Counted from the stretch's first letter, positions 1 to 9,434 are shown. The stretch is DNA of 33,137 bases from Candidatus Magasanikiibacteriota bacterium (GCA_943357105.1 CALRGC010000010.1:1-33137); one strand, 5' to 3'. The notes: generated from the sequence alone by a model not told the origin. Numbers and translations are program-made.

Positions 1-2
1 CT

Positions 3-761
3 ACGGTAATCTACAATAATCTGATTAAAAACGGCGCCGACATTGAAATTTATCAGGATGAATTATTTCTGACCGCCGCCATTCAATCGATAGACGATTT
101 TTCCAAACGCGATTTTGGCCGACCGGGGCGGGATGATGAAAGCGGAATGTTGCCGCCAAAATTGGCGATGATAATGATCAATTTAGCCGTTACCAAAACC
201 GATAAAACTATTTTTGATCCGTCTTGTGGTTCTGGCACCATTGTTAGCGAAGCCGTTTTAATGGGTTACAAAAAAATTATTGCCACCGATATTTCCGATA
301 AAGCGGTGGACGATACCATAAAAAATTTACAGTGGCTCAAAACAAATTTCCAGATCCAACATAATACCGATGACATTAAAATTTTTGTTGGTGACGTGAC
401 TAAGATTTCTCAAAAAATAAAAATCGAATCCGTGGACGCGATTATCACCGAACCGTATTTAGGTAAACCATTAAGAGGTAACGAGAGTGGTCTGGTGTTG
501 GAGCAACAGGCGACTGAATTAAAAAAATTATATCTTCAATCTTTTGTCCAATTTCATAAAATATTAAAAAATGATGGTGCGGTAATATTTATTATTCCGC
601 GTTTTAAGACTCGAGACGGCTGGGTAAAAATTGAATGTGAAGATGAAATAAAAAAATTAGGATTTGAAAATAACTGCATCCTTGAAGAACAAAAACACCT
701 CCTCTATTGGCGTGAAACCCAACATGTGGGTCGTGAAATTTGGAGATTTAAAAAGATTTAG
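3..761 (+). CDS. TRM11/Trm-G10-like RNA methyltransferase (5' partial)
   Basis: The reading frame is open from base 3, so the gene begins before the window; an internal ATG at 147 lies inside the conserved core and is not the start. The visible part is a Rossmann-fold SAM-dependent methyltransferase. Just before ATG 147 is the family signature RDFGRPGRDDESG, followed by MLPPKLAMIMINLA. Motif I is DPSCGSGT (216-239), and the catalytic motif IV is TEPYLG (447-464), in the place of the N/D-PPY of amino-methyltransferases. This pattern matches the TRM11/Trm-G10 (UPF0020) group, which makes N2-methylguanosine at position 10 of tRNA. The THUMP domain would lie upstream and is not visible. The gene is convergent with ychF and their stop codons overlap by 4 bp. 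The family call is firm; the exact substrate is inferred. Confidence 0.8.
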   Translation, partial: TVIYNNLIKNGADIEIYQDELFLTAAIQSIDDFSKRDFGRPGRDDESGMLPPKLAMIMINLAVTKTDKTIFDPSCGSGTIVSEAVLMGYKKIIATDISDKAVDDTIKNLQWLKTNFQIQHNTDDIKIFVGDVTKISQKIKIESVDAIITEPYLGKPLRGNESGLVLEQQATELKKLYLQSFVQFHKILKNDGAVIFIIPRFKTRDGWVKIECEDEIKKLGFENNCILEEQKHLLYWRETQHVGREIWRFKKI

Positions 762-1831
762 CTAATATGAAAATATACCGTATCTCCGTCCTGCACAATA
801 TAATCTTTTCCTTCCAAACGAAGTTTACCGCTAGTTTTAATTCCGCTCCAGCCGCCAAACTCCACAAAATCTTTCCAATCACAAACATCGGCTTTAATAA
901 AACCTTTTACAAAATCGGTATGAATCACGCCGGCCGCTTCTGGCGCTTTGGTATTTTTCTTTACGGTCCAAGCGCGGGTTTCTACTTCACCGGAAGTAAA
1001 ATACGTTATTAAATTCAATAATTTATAACTGGCGGTTACCAATTTATCCAAACCGGTCTGAGACATACCAAGTGAGTTTAAAAATTCCCCGGCTTCTTCC
1101 ACGCTGAGTTCAGCTAATTCAGCTTCGAGCTTGGCGCTAATTTCTATCATCTCGGTACCAGCTGGCGCAACAAATTTATTATTTCCATTTTGACTTTCAT
1201 CCACATTTACCACATATAACATCGGCTTCATGGTCAATAGCTGTAGTTCGCGCATTATAATAATATCTTCTTCATCATATTCCAATTCACGCGCCGGCTT
1301 GCCTTGCTGTAATTGATCGTTAACCTTTTCCAATAATTCAATCTGTTTAGCAAATTCTTTAGCCGCTACACCTTTAGCGGATTTTTTGGCATTATCCAAT
1401 CTTTTGCTGACGGTTTGCAGATCAGCCAAGGCCAATTCCAAATTAATGACATCAGCATCATCCTTTGGATCCACTTTATTATTCACATGAATTACATTGG
1501 TATCCGAAAAAGCGCGCACTACCTGAGCGATAGCATCGACTTCACGAATATGAGACAAAAATTTATTCCCCAAACCCTGACCCTCGGAAGCGCCTTTTAC
1601 CAACCCCGCAATATCGACAAATTCAATTACAGTTGGAATTATTTTTTTTGATTTTGAAACTTCACTTAATTTAGCCAGTCGCTCATCTGGCACTTCTACC
1701 ACGCCAACATTAGGATCAATAGTACAAAAAGGATAATTTTGGGCTTGAGCCTGTTTACTCCTAGTCAAAGCATTAAAAAGGGTGGATTTACCCACATTTG
1801 GCAGGCCAACTATCCCAATAGAAAAAGACAT
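758..1831 (-). CDS. ychF: Redox-regulated ATPase YchF (OLA1 family)
   Basis: A 357-residue protein of normal length for YchF. Residues 9-17 are the P-loop GLPNVGKST, and switch II is [20 protein letters not shown]. The nucleotide-specificity motif reads NVDE, the NxxE form that makes YchF prefer ATP, in place of the NKxD of true GTPases. A central coiled-coil segment (about residues 130-200) is followed by the C-terminal TGS domain ([22 protein letters not shown]...) ending at VYFHIS. YchF is a universally conserved cytosolic ATPase that associates with ribosomes and is linked to stress responses. The ATG at 1831 is the only plausible start. It lies just downstream of tRNA-Ala, with a terminator-like hairpin between them. 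Its stop overlaps that of the convergent methyltransferase gene. Confidence 0.97.
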   Translation of the reverse strand: MSFSIGIVGLPNVGKSTLFNALTRSKQAQAQNYPFCTIDPNVGVVEVPDERLAKLSEVSKSKKIIPTVIEFVDIAGLVKGASEGQGLGNKFLSHIREVDAIAQVVRAFSDTNVIHVNNKVDPKDDADVINLELALADLQTVSKRLDNAKKSAKGVAAKEFAKQIELLEKVNDQLQQGKPARELEYDEEDIIIMRELQLLTMKPMLYVVNVDESQNGNNKFVAPAGTEMIEISAKLEAELAELSVEEAGEFLNSLGMSQTGLDKLVTASYKLLNLITYFTSGEVETRAWTVKKNTKAPEAAGVIHTDFVKGFIKADVCDWKDFVEFGGWSGIKTSGKLRLEGKDYIVQDGDTVYFHIS

Positions 1832-1842
1832 AAATTATTTTA

Positions 1843-1869
1843 AACAATAAAGGAGCCCTAAACGGCTCC
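1843..1869 (-). terminator. Hairpin downstream of tRNA-Ala
   Basis: GGAGCC (1852-1857) pairs with GGCTCC (1864-1869) across a six-base loop. Read on the minus strand, the hairpin follows the 3' end of tRNA-Ala directly and is followed by a T-rich run (TTTATTGTTT). It probably ends the tRNA transcript, though some read-through into ychF is possible because the T run is interrupted. Confidence 0.45.
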
Positions 1870-1872
1870 CAT

Positions 1873-1949
1873 TGGTGGACCTTAAGGGATTTGAACCCTT
1901 GACCTCTTCCATGCCATGGAAGCGCTCTAGCCAGCTGAGCTAAAGGCCC
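1873..1949 (-). tRNA. tRNA-Ala (anticodon GGC)
   Basis: A full 77-nt cloverleaf on the minus strand. The acceptor stem GGGCCTT pairs with AAGGTCC with one G-T pair, followed by discriminator A and an encoded CCA. The anticodon stem CTTCC/GGAAG encloses the loop ATGGCAT, giving anticodon GGC. The T-loop is TTCAAAT. It is the only one of the five tRNAs in the window with the CCA encoded in DNA. Confidence 0.97.
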
Positions 1950-1962
1950 GTTAACGAATTAG

Positions 1963-1990
1963 ATTATAGCACAACTCAAAAAAAATTCAA
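1963..1990 (-). promoter_or_regulatory. Promoter of tRNA-Ala(GGC)
   Basis: On the minus strand, -35 TTGAAT (1985-1990), a 16-bp spacer and -10 TATAAT (1963-1968) preceded by TGC, an extended -10. The expected start of transcription is about 7 bp before the tRNA 5' end. Confidence 0.7.
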
Positions 1991-1999
1991 TACCCTAAA

Positions 2000-4900
2000 C
2001 TACGGCTCGGTAGGAGTAGAGGGTGCAGAAGGCAGAGGTGTTTGGTCAGGAATTGCTACAACAGCTGGGGTTGGCACAACTGGCGGTTCAATAACCGGCG
2101 CGACCGATGATTCTAAATTGAGAGGTGGTACAGGTGATTTATCGGTAGTTATCAAGGGAACAGATGTCTGCACAGGAGCTGTATTGACTACACTTGATGT
2201 CGATTCTGTATTTGATAAAGCGGCTGAAGTAGTTGTGATAATAGCTGTAGTACTACTAGAAATAAAATCTAAATTAAGATTGACAGAAGGATTACCGGTG
2301 TTATTAATTATTGAATTGTTTATAATATTACCACTATTTGTCTGCGCTTCTTCATTTTTTCTACTAGCGACCACCATCCAATCAAAAGTGGCATTACTAT
2401 TGCCGCCATTTAATTCCTTGACGGTAAATCCTTGCGCTGTTTTTTCACTAACATAAATACCTTTGGCTTCACCGGAAGTCAAAGTAATATTAATTTTAAT
2501 TGGCTGTTGTTGATCGATAACTTCTTGAACATATTGATCAAACACCACCTTGACTTCTCCCGATACCATCTGTGAAGAACTGGAAAAAACAAACTCGGAA
2601 TTTGGTGATTGCACGGCATACATGTCTTTATCACCTTGCGATGTATTTAAACGAGTAATAAATCTACCTTGTTCATCAATTAACCAACGATTATTTTTAC
2701 CAATTATAACTGAAACATTCAATAATTGATTGCCTTGCAAATTTAAATCTCCGGCATTATAAGTAAGATTTCCGCCAATATTTTGAACATTTAAATTTTG
2801 TTCCGCTCCAAATTTCACTCCTTGAACAGCCGCCAATCTTTGCAGATTAGTTTTCATTAGCGACAAAGTACTGGCACTGTTATTCACCCAACCGGTTTTT
2901 ACCAAACCCATTATTTTCCCAGTGCCACTAGTTGCCAAATCTTCCAAGGCCAAACCGACTACACTAACTGTTTTCAAATCTTCGTCTTTCTGACTGTCAT
3001 AACGCATAGCATATCCGGGCAAAGAAGCGGTCACTAACAAATCACCCTTTTTAATTGGACCATTCTCAGAACTTACTTTTATCGGCACTCGCCCAACCAT
3101 TGCCATTAAAGCAGTGTTGTGGGTTTTTCCGTTACCAACGACAATAGTAGGGTTAGTGGAAATAACACCGGCAACCGTCTCACTGTATGCTTCACTACTG
3201 CGACGATAAGTATCAGCATTATTTATATCTACTGAGACTACATCACCGGCTTCAACATTTTCGTCAGAAGATATATCCACTCGTTCCGCTAAATCACCTG
3301 GATTGGTAGAAGTTCCAAAAACTGCGCCAGCGGCATAAATATTACCATTGGTGCGCACATCGCCATTAGACATTACAGAAAAACGCGGGTCATTATTGGA
3401 ACGCAATGATAATAAATAATTACTATTTGAATTGTCAAAACCTTCCGCGTTAAATATAAAAGCATGTGTATCGTTAGTTTTCGATTCCAATTGAGCTACA
3501 CCATTAAAAATTAATTTATAGGGTGAAGCTTCACTGCCTAAAGTAAGAGTTGAACTATTGGTATTTACCGTTAAAGCTTTATATAACTGATTCTGCCAAC
3601 CTAAATCTACAAATCCAATAATAGTGCTTTGGATTGTGCCAGAATATCCTTCCATGGCTATGGCCACTACCGGCACCTCACCTACAGCTTTAGCGGCCAC
3701 ACCATCTATAGTAGATAGAGTTAGTTTATCTCCTGGATTGATAATACCATTCTCTAAAGAAACTTTTATCGGCACACGACCGGCTAAAGCCACTTTTACT
3801 TTTCCTATATTCTCAGTTGGATTGGCCAGATCACCACCACCCAATAAGAAGCCTGGATCTGTAGAAACTACACCCACCATTTTATCAACTTCACTACTAG
3901 AACATTTTTTTACACCGACGGCTATAGAAGAATCAATACAAACTACATCACCTTCCTTAGGGCAGTTGCCATTAGATGAACATGAATTATTAATCGGATA
4001 AGTTTCAGCCAAGTCCAGACTAGTACTGGCGGTAATATAGGCAGTGGCACGAATAAAACCATTAACACCAATTGCACCATTACTCGCTCCGCCAGCATCT
4101 ATTTTTATTTTATATGAAGTGCCGTTAAAAGAAGTCGTATTCATTAGGATGTTACCGGATGAATTAATGATAAATATCGCCGCATTAGTGCTAGAAGAAA
4201 TTTGAAAAAAACTTCCACCAGAAATATTAGAGTGGATAGACAACGGACCTCCCATATCTATTGAGCCACCTGCATTAATTGCATTATGGACCGATAAATT
4301 ATTTCCAACATCCGCATTTTCCCAAACGGTCAGATCATTAGTGTTTATATTTCCAATACTGGCGGCACTAATATCCGCCCCTTTTATATCTAAAATAGCT
4401 AAATTGGCTGAACTTCTAGAAACAATATAGGCATATTTACCGGAAATGAACACACTACCAGGAGCAGACAAATTTGAACTACTGCTATAAATACCGATTA
4501 ATTTTAAACTAGTAGTAGTTGAGATATCAACTATAGACAAACTGTTGGCACTGGCCGCAGTCACATAAGCATATTTTCCAGAAACATAAACACTATTTAT
4601 ACCATTTAGATTAGTAGCATCAATTAAACTACCAGCTACTGTGGGTGTAGTTGGATCAGATATATCTACTAAAGCCAGCGACTTGGAGATATTACCGGCC
4701 ACGTAAGCATAATTCCCAGACACATAAACTGAAAGCGGACCGTTCATATTTGTACCATCTGAAACAGAACCTACTATGGTGGGGCTATCTGGAACAGAAA
4801 CATCAATTACCACCAAATAATTATTATCGCGACTAACCGCGTAAGCATACTTACCATTTACATATACATCCTCTACTGAACTAAGTTTAGTTGCATCGGT

Positions 4901-6397
4901 CACATGACCAACCACTCTCAAACTATAGGGATTGGAAACATCAACTACTGATACTGTATTAGTAGTATAATCACCAACATAGGCATAGTTACCAGACACA
5001 TAAACTGAAGAAGCGCCAGTTAATAAAGAGTTATCAGTAATTGTCCCAACAATGGACATCGACTTCGGATTGGAAATATCCACAATATTTAAAGTGTTGG
5101 AAGCATAAGATGCAATATAGGCATATTTACCCACTACCGTCAAAGCTCGATTAAATGTTCCTGCAATACCAGCAATACTTAAATAACTAATAGCTGTTGG
5201 ATTGGCTTTATTCTCAATATTTATACTTACCAGACCGTTAGCTGTAAGGGCATAGGCATTTTTACCATTAACATAAATAGATACGCCGGCTGGGCTACCT
5301 GAAAAAGTAAGAGTCCCGGATAAAGTTGGATTCACCGGACTGTCTACCAATAATGTGCCATCATATATATGCAACTTTTGTTGCGGTGTAGAAGTGCCTA
5401 TTCCAATATTCCCACTAAAACTGGTGGTGGCACCAAAAAGAGCAGTACCAATAACACTTAATGTATTACCAACACTGGTATTATTAGTAACATTTAAAGA
5501 GCCAATAGTTGAACTGCTGATTGTTGTCGTAGCCAGAGTGGTGGTGACACTAAAAGTATTAAGACCGGTAAAAGTTTGATTTGAAGCCAACAGCGCCAAG
5601 GTGGAAGAGTTAGAAAGATCACTAACGCTAATCGTACTGGTAGACCAAGTACCGGCAGTTACCTTTACAAACCCGGTCCAACCGGATGAATTTTGACCCG
5701 TACCGCCATAAGCATTGGAAATTACCGTGCCATTCCAAGTGCCGGAAGTAATCGTACCAAAAGAAGAATTACCGGTAACACTAAGTAAACCACTAATGGT
5801 TGTACTAGCTAAAGTAGAAGTGCCAGATACATACAATCCAGTAGAAGTTACAGTTTTAAAATTAAAGTTACCGCTTGAATCAGCTATTGGAATGTAAGCC
5901 GAAGTCTGCGGTGTGGCTGTCGCACTAATACCGTCTAAATATTTAGCATTAAAAGCATACGGAGCGGCCGTCAAACGTTTACGCGGCGATAGCGTCTCTG
6001 ATCCGATGATTACCTCCAAATAAACTGCGGAATTATTTTTAAATATTGTTGGATCTAAAGAATTAGTGCCAGTATCCCCTAAATTTACTGTAAAAAATCC
6101 ATTACTTAAAGTAGTGCTGACGGCTTGAGGAGAGCTGGTAGTACTGGAAGCTGAATACAATGCCGTACCACCACTTAAAGCATCATACAAAACAAACTTC
6201 ATCGACTGGGTAGTAGTGGCTACTGAACCATTTACCAATAATTTTCCTTGATAAGTAACAATGGTTGGGACATTAGCCGCTTGGGCTAAATTTTTGTTCA
6301 AAAATATTATAAAAGAAAAACAGAATAAAAATATCGCCGTATACCAAAATTGACGGTTTTTCAGGCCTATTTTTATTTTCTTTCCGAAATCTTCCAT
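2000..6397 (-). CDS. Giant secreted fibre-like protein with seven-bladed LVIVD propeller
   Basis: A 1465-residue secreted protein. Residues 1-40 form a signal peptide with a likely cut after AQA. Residues 42-155 are the module common in bacterial and phage-like fibre proteins (YQGKL..., then ETLSPRKRLTAAPYAFNAKYLDG). Residues about 160-365 are a Ser/Thr-rich repetitive stalk with the motif GIGTSTPQQKLHI near its end. Residues about 370-677 are seven LVIVD-type repeats (VYVSGxYAYV...IVDIS) of 46 residues. Two copies of a 'DLAE...GDVV...GRVPIKVS..NG.I..GD' domain follow at about 792-933 and 1036-1170. The tail (about 1420-1465) is Pro-rich with no membrane anchor or sorting motif. A surface adhesin or appendage role is inferred. 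It is last in the surface-gene block, has its own -10 element, and an exact function cannot be assigned. Confidence 0.85.
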   Translation of the reverse strand: MEDFGKKIKIGLKNRQFWYTAIFLFCFSFIIFLNKNLAQAANVPTIVTYQGKLLVNGSVATTTQSMKFVLYDALSGGTALYSASSTTSSPQAVSTTLSNGFFTVNLGDTGTNSLDPTIFKNNSAVYLEVIIGSETLSPRKRLTAAPYAFNAKYLDGISATATPQTSAYIPIADSSGNFNFKTVTSTGLYVSGTSTLASTTISGLLSVTGNSSFGTITSGTWNGTVISNAYGGTGQNSSGWTGFVKVTAGTWSTSTISVSDLSNSSTLALLASNQTFTGLNTFSVTTTLATTTISSSTIGSLNVTNNTSVGNTLSVIGTALFGATTSFSGNIGIGTSTPQQKLHIYDGTLLVDSPVNPTLSGTLTFSGSPAGVSIYVNGKNAYALTANGLVSINIENKANPTAISYLSIAGIAGTFNRALTVVGKYAYIASYASNTLNIVDISNPKSMSIVGTITDNSLLTGASSVYVSGNYAYVGDYTTNTVSVVDVSNPYSLRVVGHVTDATKLSSVEDVYVNGKYAYAVSRDNNYLVVIDVSVPDSPTIVGSVSDGTNMNGPLSVYVSGNYAYVAGNISKSLALVDISDPTTPTVAGSLIDATNLNGINSVYVSGKYAYVTAASANSLSIVDISTTTSLKLIGIYSSSSNLSAPGSVFISGKYAYIVSRSSANLAILDIKGADISAASIGNINTNDLTVWENADVGNNLSVHNAINAGGSIDMGGPLSIHSNISGGSFFQISSSTNAAIFIINSSGNILMNTTSFNGTSYKIKIDAGGASNGAIGVNGFIRATAYITASTSLDLAETYPINNSCSSNGNCPKEGDVVCIDSSIAVGVKKCSSSEVDKMVGVVSTDPGFLLGGGDLANPTENIGKVKVALAGRVPIKVSLENGIINPGDKLTLSTIDGVAAKAVGEVPVVAIAMEGYSGTIQSTIIGFVDLGWQNQLYKALTVNTNSSTLTLGSEASPYKLIFNGVAQLESKTNDTHAFIFNAEGFDNSNSNYLLSLRSNNDPRFSVMSNGDVRTNGNIYAAGAVFGTSTNPGDLAERVDISSDENVEAGDVVSVDINNADTYRRSSEAYSETVAGVISTNPTIVVGNGKTHNTALMAMVGRVPIKVSSENGPIKKGDLLVTASLPGYAMRYDSQKDEDLKTVSVVGLALEDLATSGTGKIMGLVKTGWVNNSASTLSLMKTNLQRLAAVQGVKFGAEQNLNVQNIGGNLTYNAGDLNLQGNQLLNVSVIIGKNNRWLIDEQGRFITRLNTSQGDKDMYAVQSPNSEFVFSSSSQMVSGEVKVVFDQYVQEVIDQQQPIKINITLTSGEAKGIYVSEKTAQGFTVKELNGGNSNATFDWMVVASRKNEEAQTNSGNIINNSIINNTGNPSVNLNLDFISSSTTAIITTTSAALSNTESTSSVVNTAPVQTSVPLITTDKSPVPPLNLESSVAPVIEPPVVPTPAVVAIPDQTPLPSAPSTPTEP
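4366..5290 (-). repeat. Seven in-frame LVIVD propeller repeats
   Basis: Coding repeats within the fibre gene. The + strand GCAT at the YAY codons recurs at 4431, 4569, 4707, 4845, 4983 and 5121, an exact 138-bp period (46 codons), with a diverged first copy at 5256 (135 bp). Each unit encodes VYVSGxYAYV, five to seven variable residues, a hydrophobic IVDIS-like strand and a turn. Seven units match a closed seven-bladed beta-propeller. Confidence 0.85.
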
Positions 6398-6409
6398 AAA
6401 AATTTATCC

Positions 6410-6422
6410 TCTATATATTATA
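6410..6422 (-). promoter_or_regulatory. -10 element of the fibre gene
   Basis: Minus-strand TATAAT (6417-6422) lies about 20 bp upstream of the ATG at 6397, with a GAGG sequence between them that could act as a weak, distant ribosome-binding site. No convincing -35 is seen. It suggests that the fibre gene can be transcribed separately from the four genes upstream. Confidence 0.45.
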
Positions 6423-6461
6423 CTACTTTTTTACTAATTTTAGAATAAAAAATGTGCATAA

Positions 6462-9434
6462 CTAAATAGATTTTTTATCCAAACCAATATCCTCGGCCAC
6501 AGTTTCAATTTCTTTGCCTTTTAGATCAATTATTTCTGTCTTTTTCGGCTCATAACCGTTACGATCGTAAGAAATATAATATTGATTTTCTCCGGCCACA
6601 AAATAATATTTTCCATCCGCGCTGGTGACTTCCGTAGCTACCAATTTATTAAATCTAGAATCAAACAGACGTGCCACCACATTACTAAGTGGTTTTTTAT
6701 TTCCATCATCATAAACTATACCCCAACCTTTGGCCGGTGGCGCCTTGGATAAGCGCCTAAAGATAATAGTCATCGCCAAATGCGCGCCCAGCAATAACCA
6801 CATATACCAGGTGGGAGAAATATACAAAGTAACAGTGGTAACCACCAGCCCCAACCAAGACACTGCGTGTTGAATACGACGCAATGACTTTGCCAACAAC
6901 AGGCTTCTTGGTGTTTTTATTGCTTGTCCGGAAGGATCCATTGGAATATTGGCCGTAATTACTATCCCTTGCTCGCTTACTATGATTTCTTCACCATGAT
7001 AAATATCGGATTTTTGACCATCAACTTGAAAATCTTTTAACAAATCGGATGGGAATAAAAAGTTTCCTTTTTTCACTTCCAAACGATACTTGCCAGCATT
7101 TACCACAAAGAAGTATCGCCCATCAGAGCTGGTAACTTTAGTCTGCAGTATTTTATTGGTTTCAGCGTTTATCAAACGAATTATCGCTAAGTCAATAGGT
7201 AATTTGCTCAAAGAATTATAGACTGAGCCCCACTTCTCTCTCTTTCCTCTTCCCAAAAGTAAAACTGGTTGTAAAAATAAAAATCTAAGTAGTGGTAAAA
7301 TATCTGCCCAAGAAACTACCGTCGCTGTACTGACTGCCGCTACACCAACTGCCGATGGGGCCACTACGGTTCTAGCCGCTTCTTTAACGGCCGGATCGGC
7401 GGCAACCTGTTGAGCTACTTTAGCCGCGTCACCAATTTTTTGCTTTGCCCTAATGGTAGCGGCTTTGGTTTTATCCGCCAGATTATTGACTACATTCACC
7501 ACATTTTGTCCAAGTGTGGCATTAGGATCAATAGCGTCAAGTAATTTTTTAGGAATTGTTACCAAAGTAATAGACTGATTTACTATATTATTACCAACAT
7601 CAAAACTTGAACTTTTATAATCATAAAAACCGTCTTTTGACGCCACCAAATAATATCGTCCACTTGGCACCATCCAACCAATTTGTTCCGTATTGTTGGT
7701 AACCAATGGATTAATTTGACCAAAAACTGAAGCCGGAAATATTTGATTATTTTCTTGATAAAGAGTTACTTGCGCGCCAGATATTTTTTGATTATTTTCA
7801 TCTTGGACTTGACCAAAATTTACCGCTTGTAAATCTATTCCTAGAGAATCAAATTGTCCGGCACCATAATCTATCTCTACAAAAGCTTGCCGACTACCGC
7901 TGGACGGAAAAATACTATCGGCAAAATAAGCGTCACCACTGGCGTTCGACACAAACTGATGTTGTTCACTATCGCCAATTCTTAAAATAAAACTTTTTGG
8001 CGTTCCGATTAGAGCGCTTTTTTTAATCTCTAGACTTATATTACTATTGGCCAAACCAGCTACATTATTGCCCTGAGGAAAAAGCTCTATCTGATGACTA
8101 CCGCCAAAAAATCTTACTTTATTCAGATTTAATTTATTAAAAGATGGTACGGTAGTTCCTGGTGGGCTATATTCATCACTATCACTGGCGCTAGTACATC
8201 CGGAATCAGCCGGAAAATCCACCAAACCATCATTATCGTTGTCGAGCCCGTCACTACAAGCCGGTTTGGCAATAATTGGCTCAGTAGAGCTTGGGATCTT
8301 TACCACACAGTTCTGATCATTCACACAAGCCGCGTCGGCACAATCAACTTTACCGTTATTATCATCATCAATATTATTATTACAAATCTCAGTGATTACC
8401 TGATTGAGCTCGGAGGAAACAAAAACTCCCGGACTATAATTAAGTGATTTATCGTAAGAAAAAATTGTATAATAATAGGTGTTATTGGCCAAAACCGAAC
8501 TATCACTATATGATTGATTATTACCTTTATATACTTCCGTAGCCGTGCTATCACTAGGAGAACTGGCGTGCGTTCCAATTTTACGCAAAACTTTTACTCC
8601 GGCAAAATCTGGAGTAAAAGCAACTGAGGGATTAGTCCAATTCAAGGCTAAATAGCCGGTACCAGTGGCGATTTTAAAATTAGAAACATCTGGGGGAGCG
8701 CTGGTATCTTTTAAGGTCTTAAAATTTAAAACTGTGGAATTAGCACTGTTGAGAGCAACATCAGTAGCAATAATCCGATAAAAATAAGTGGTGTTAGCGG
8801 TAAGTCCAAGCAAAGAAATTTCGTGACTGATGTCGGCGGAATTCCCTCCCAAAGAATTACTTCCAAGCCCCGCAGTTAAACCATAGTCCACTTGACCGGT
8901 TGAATTTTCATTAGTACTAAAAGTTATTACCGCGCTTGTTTGAGCGGGAGTGACAACAATATTGGAGATAACTGGCGGCGTCACATCAAGCGGCTGATTA
9001 GACAATGTTTGAAAATTTCCGGTGTAATTGGTAACTTGACTAGCGGTATCAGTAACGGCAATTTTATAATAATAAACTGTACTACTGGTCAGACCGCTCA
9101 AACTTACCCCGTAGGCTCCGCTTATATTCCCCGTCTGCCCATACAAATCTGTCAGACCATAAACAAAACTTACGCTTGTAATTCCCTTATCATCGCTAGC
9201 CGACCAAACAATGGCCGCGGAGTTATTACCCACAGTAGTTGTAACACCGCTGATAGTTGGCGCTTTATCTGCCGGTGGTGGAGGTAGTGGCGTCGGGGAA
9301 CTAGGTGGATTCTGTATCGTCATTTTTATATTCACTCCTTGATCTTCGGCCAAAACCTTACCAATACCAAAAAATAATTCACCACCGATCAAAATGGCTA
9401 ATAAAAAAATAAATTTTTTATTATACTGTGGCAT
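6462..9434 (-). CDS. FN3 / carboxypeptidase-regulatory-domain membrane surface protein
   Basis: A 990-residue protein. It has a signal peptide (residues 1-29, cut near VLA), then three fibronectin type III domains (about 50-140, 150-240 and 245-345). Two Cys-framed acidic calcium-loop motifs follow: CNNNIDDDNNGKVDC near 350 and CSDGLDNDNDGLVDF near 393. A carboxypeptidase-regulatory (transthyretin-like) domain begins near 535, and an Ala-rich helical stretch near 650-690. A hydrophobic segment lies at about 695-727, a second regulatory domain at about 735-840, a hairpin of two membrane helices at 855-893, and a third regulatory domain at about 900-985. The alternation of folded domains and membrane segments is unusual for this architecture. 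The ATG at 9434 lies within the last 14 bp of the upstream gene, suggesting translational coupling. An envelope structural or adhesion role is inferred. Confidence 0.85.
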   Translation of the reverse strand: MPQYNKKFIFLLAILIGGELFFGIGKVLAEDQGVNIKMTIQNPPSSPTPLPPPPADKAPTISGVTTTVGNNSAAIVWSASDDKGITSVSFVYGLTDLYGQTGNISGAYGVSLSGLTSSTVYYYKIAVTDTASQVTNYTGNFQTLSNQPLDVTPPVISNIVVTPAQTSAVITFSTNENSTGQVDYGLTAGLGSNSLGGNSADISHEISLLGLTANTTYFYRIIATDVALNSANSTVLNFKTLKDTSAPPDVSNFKIATGTGYLALNWTNPSVAFTPDFAGVKVLRKIGTHASSPSDSTATEVYKGNNQSYSDSSVLANNTYYYTIFSYDKSLNYSPGVFVSSELNQVITEICNNNIDDDNNGKVDCADAACVNDQNCVVKIPSSTEPIIAKPACSDGLDNDNDGLVDFPADSGCTSASDSDEYSPPGTTVPSFNKLNLNKVRFFGGSHQIELFPQGNNVAGLANSNISLEIKKSALIGTPKSFILRIGDSEQHQFVSNASGDAYFADSIFPSSGSRQAFVEIDYGAGQFDSLGIDLQAVNFGQVQDENNQKISGAQVTLYQENNQIFPASVFGQINPLVTNNTEQIGWMVPSGRYYLVASKDGFYDYKSSSFDVGNNIVNQSITLVTIPKKLLDAIDPNATLGQNVVNVVNNLADKTKAATIRAKQKIGDAAKVAQQVAADPAVKEAARTVVAPSAVGVAAVSTATVVSWADILPLLRFLFLQPVLLLGRGKREKWGSVYNSLSKLPIDLAIIRLINAETNKILQTKVTSSDGRYFFVVNAGKYRLEVKKGNFLFPSDLLKDFQVDGQKSDIYHGEEIIVSEQGIVITANIPMDPSGQAIKTPRSLLLAKSLRRIQHAVSWLGLVVTTVTLYISPTWYMWLLLGAHLAMTIIFRRLSKAPPAKGWGIVYDDGNKKPLSNVVARLFDSRFNKLVATEVTSADGKYYFVAGENQYYISYDRNGYEPKKTEIIDLKGKEIETVAEDIGLDKKSI

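Noticed and set aside
4366-5290. Possible CRISPR or tandem DNA repeat because of the 138-bp period
   Set aside because: The repeats are in frame, diverged at DNA level and encode propeller blades; there are no identical short repeats with unique spacers.
2118-5897. Several plus-strand ORFs of 60-125 codons opposite the fibre gene
   Set aside because: They are antisense shadows of a repetitive Ser/Thr-rich coding region with no recognisable domains.
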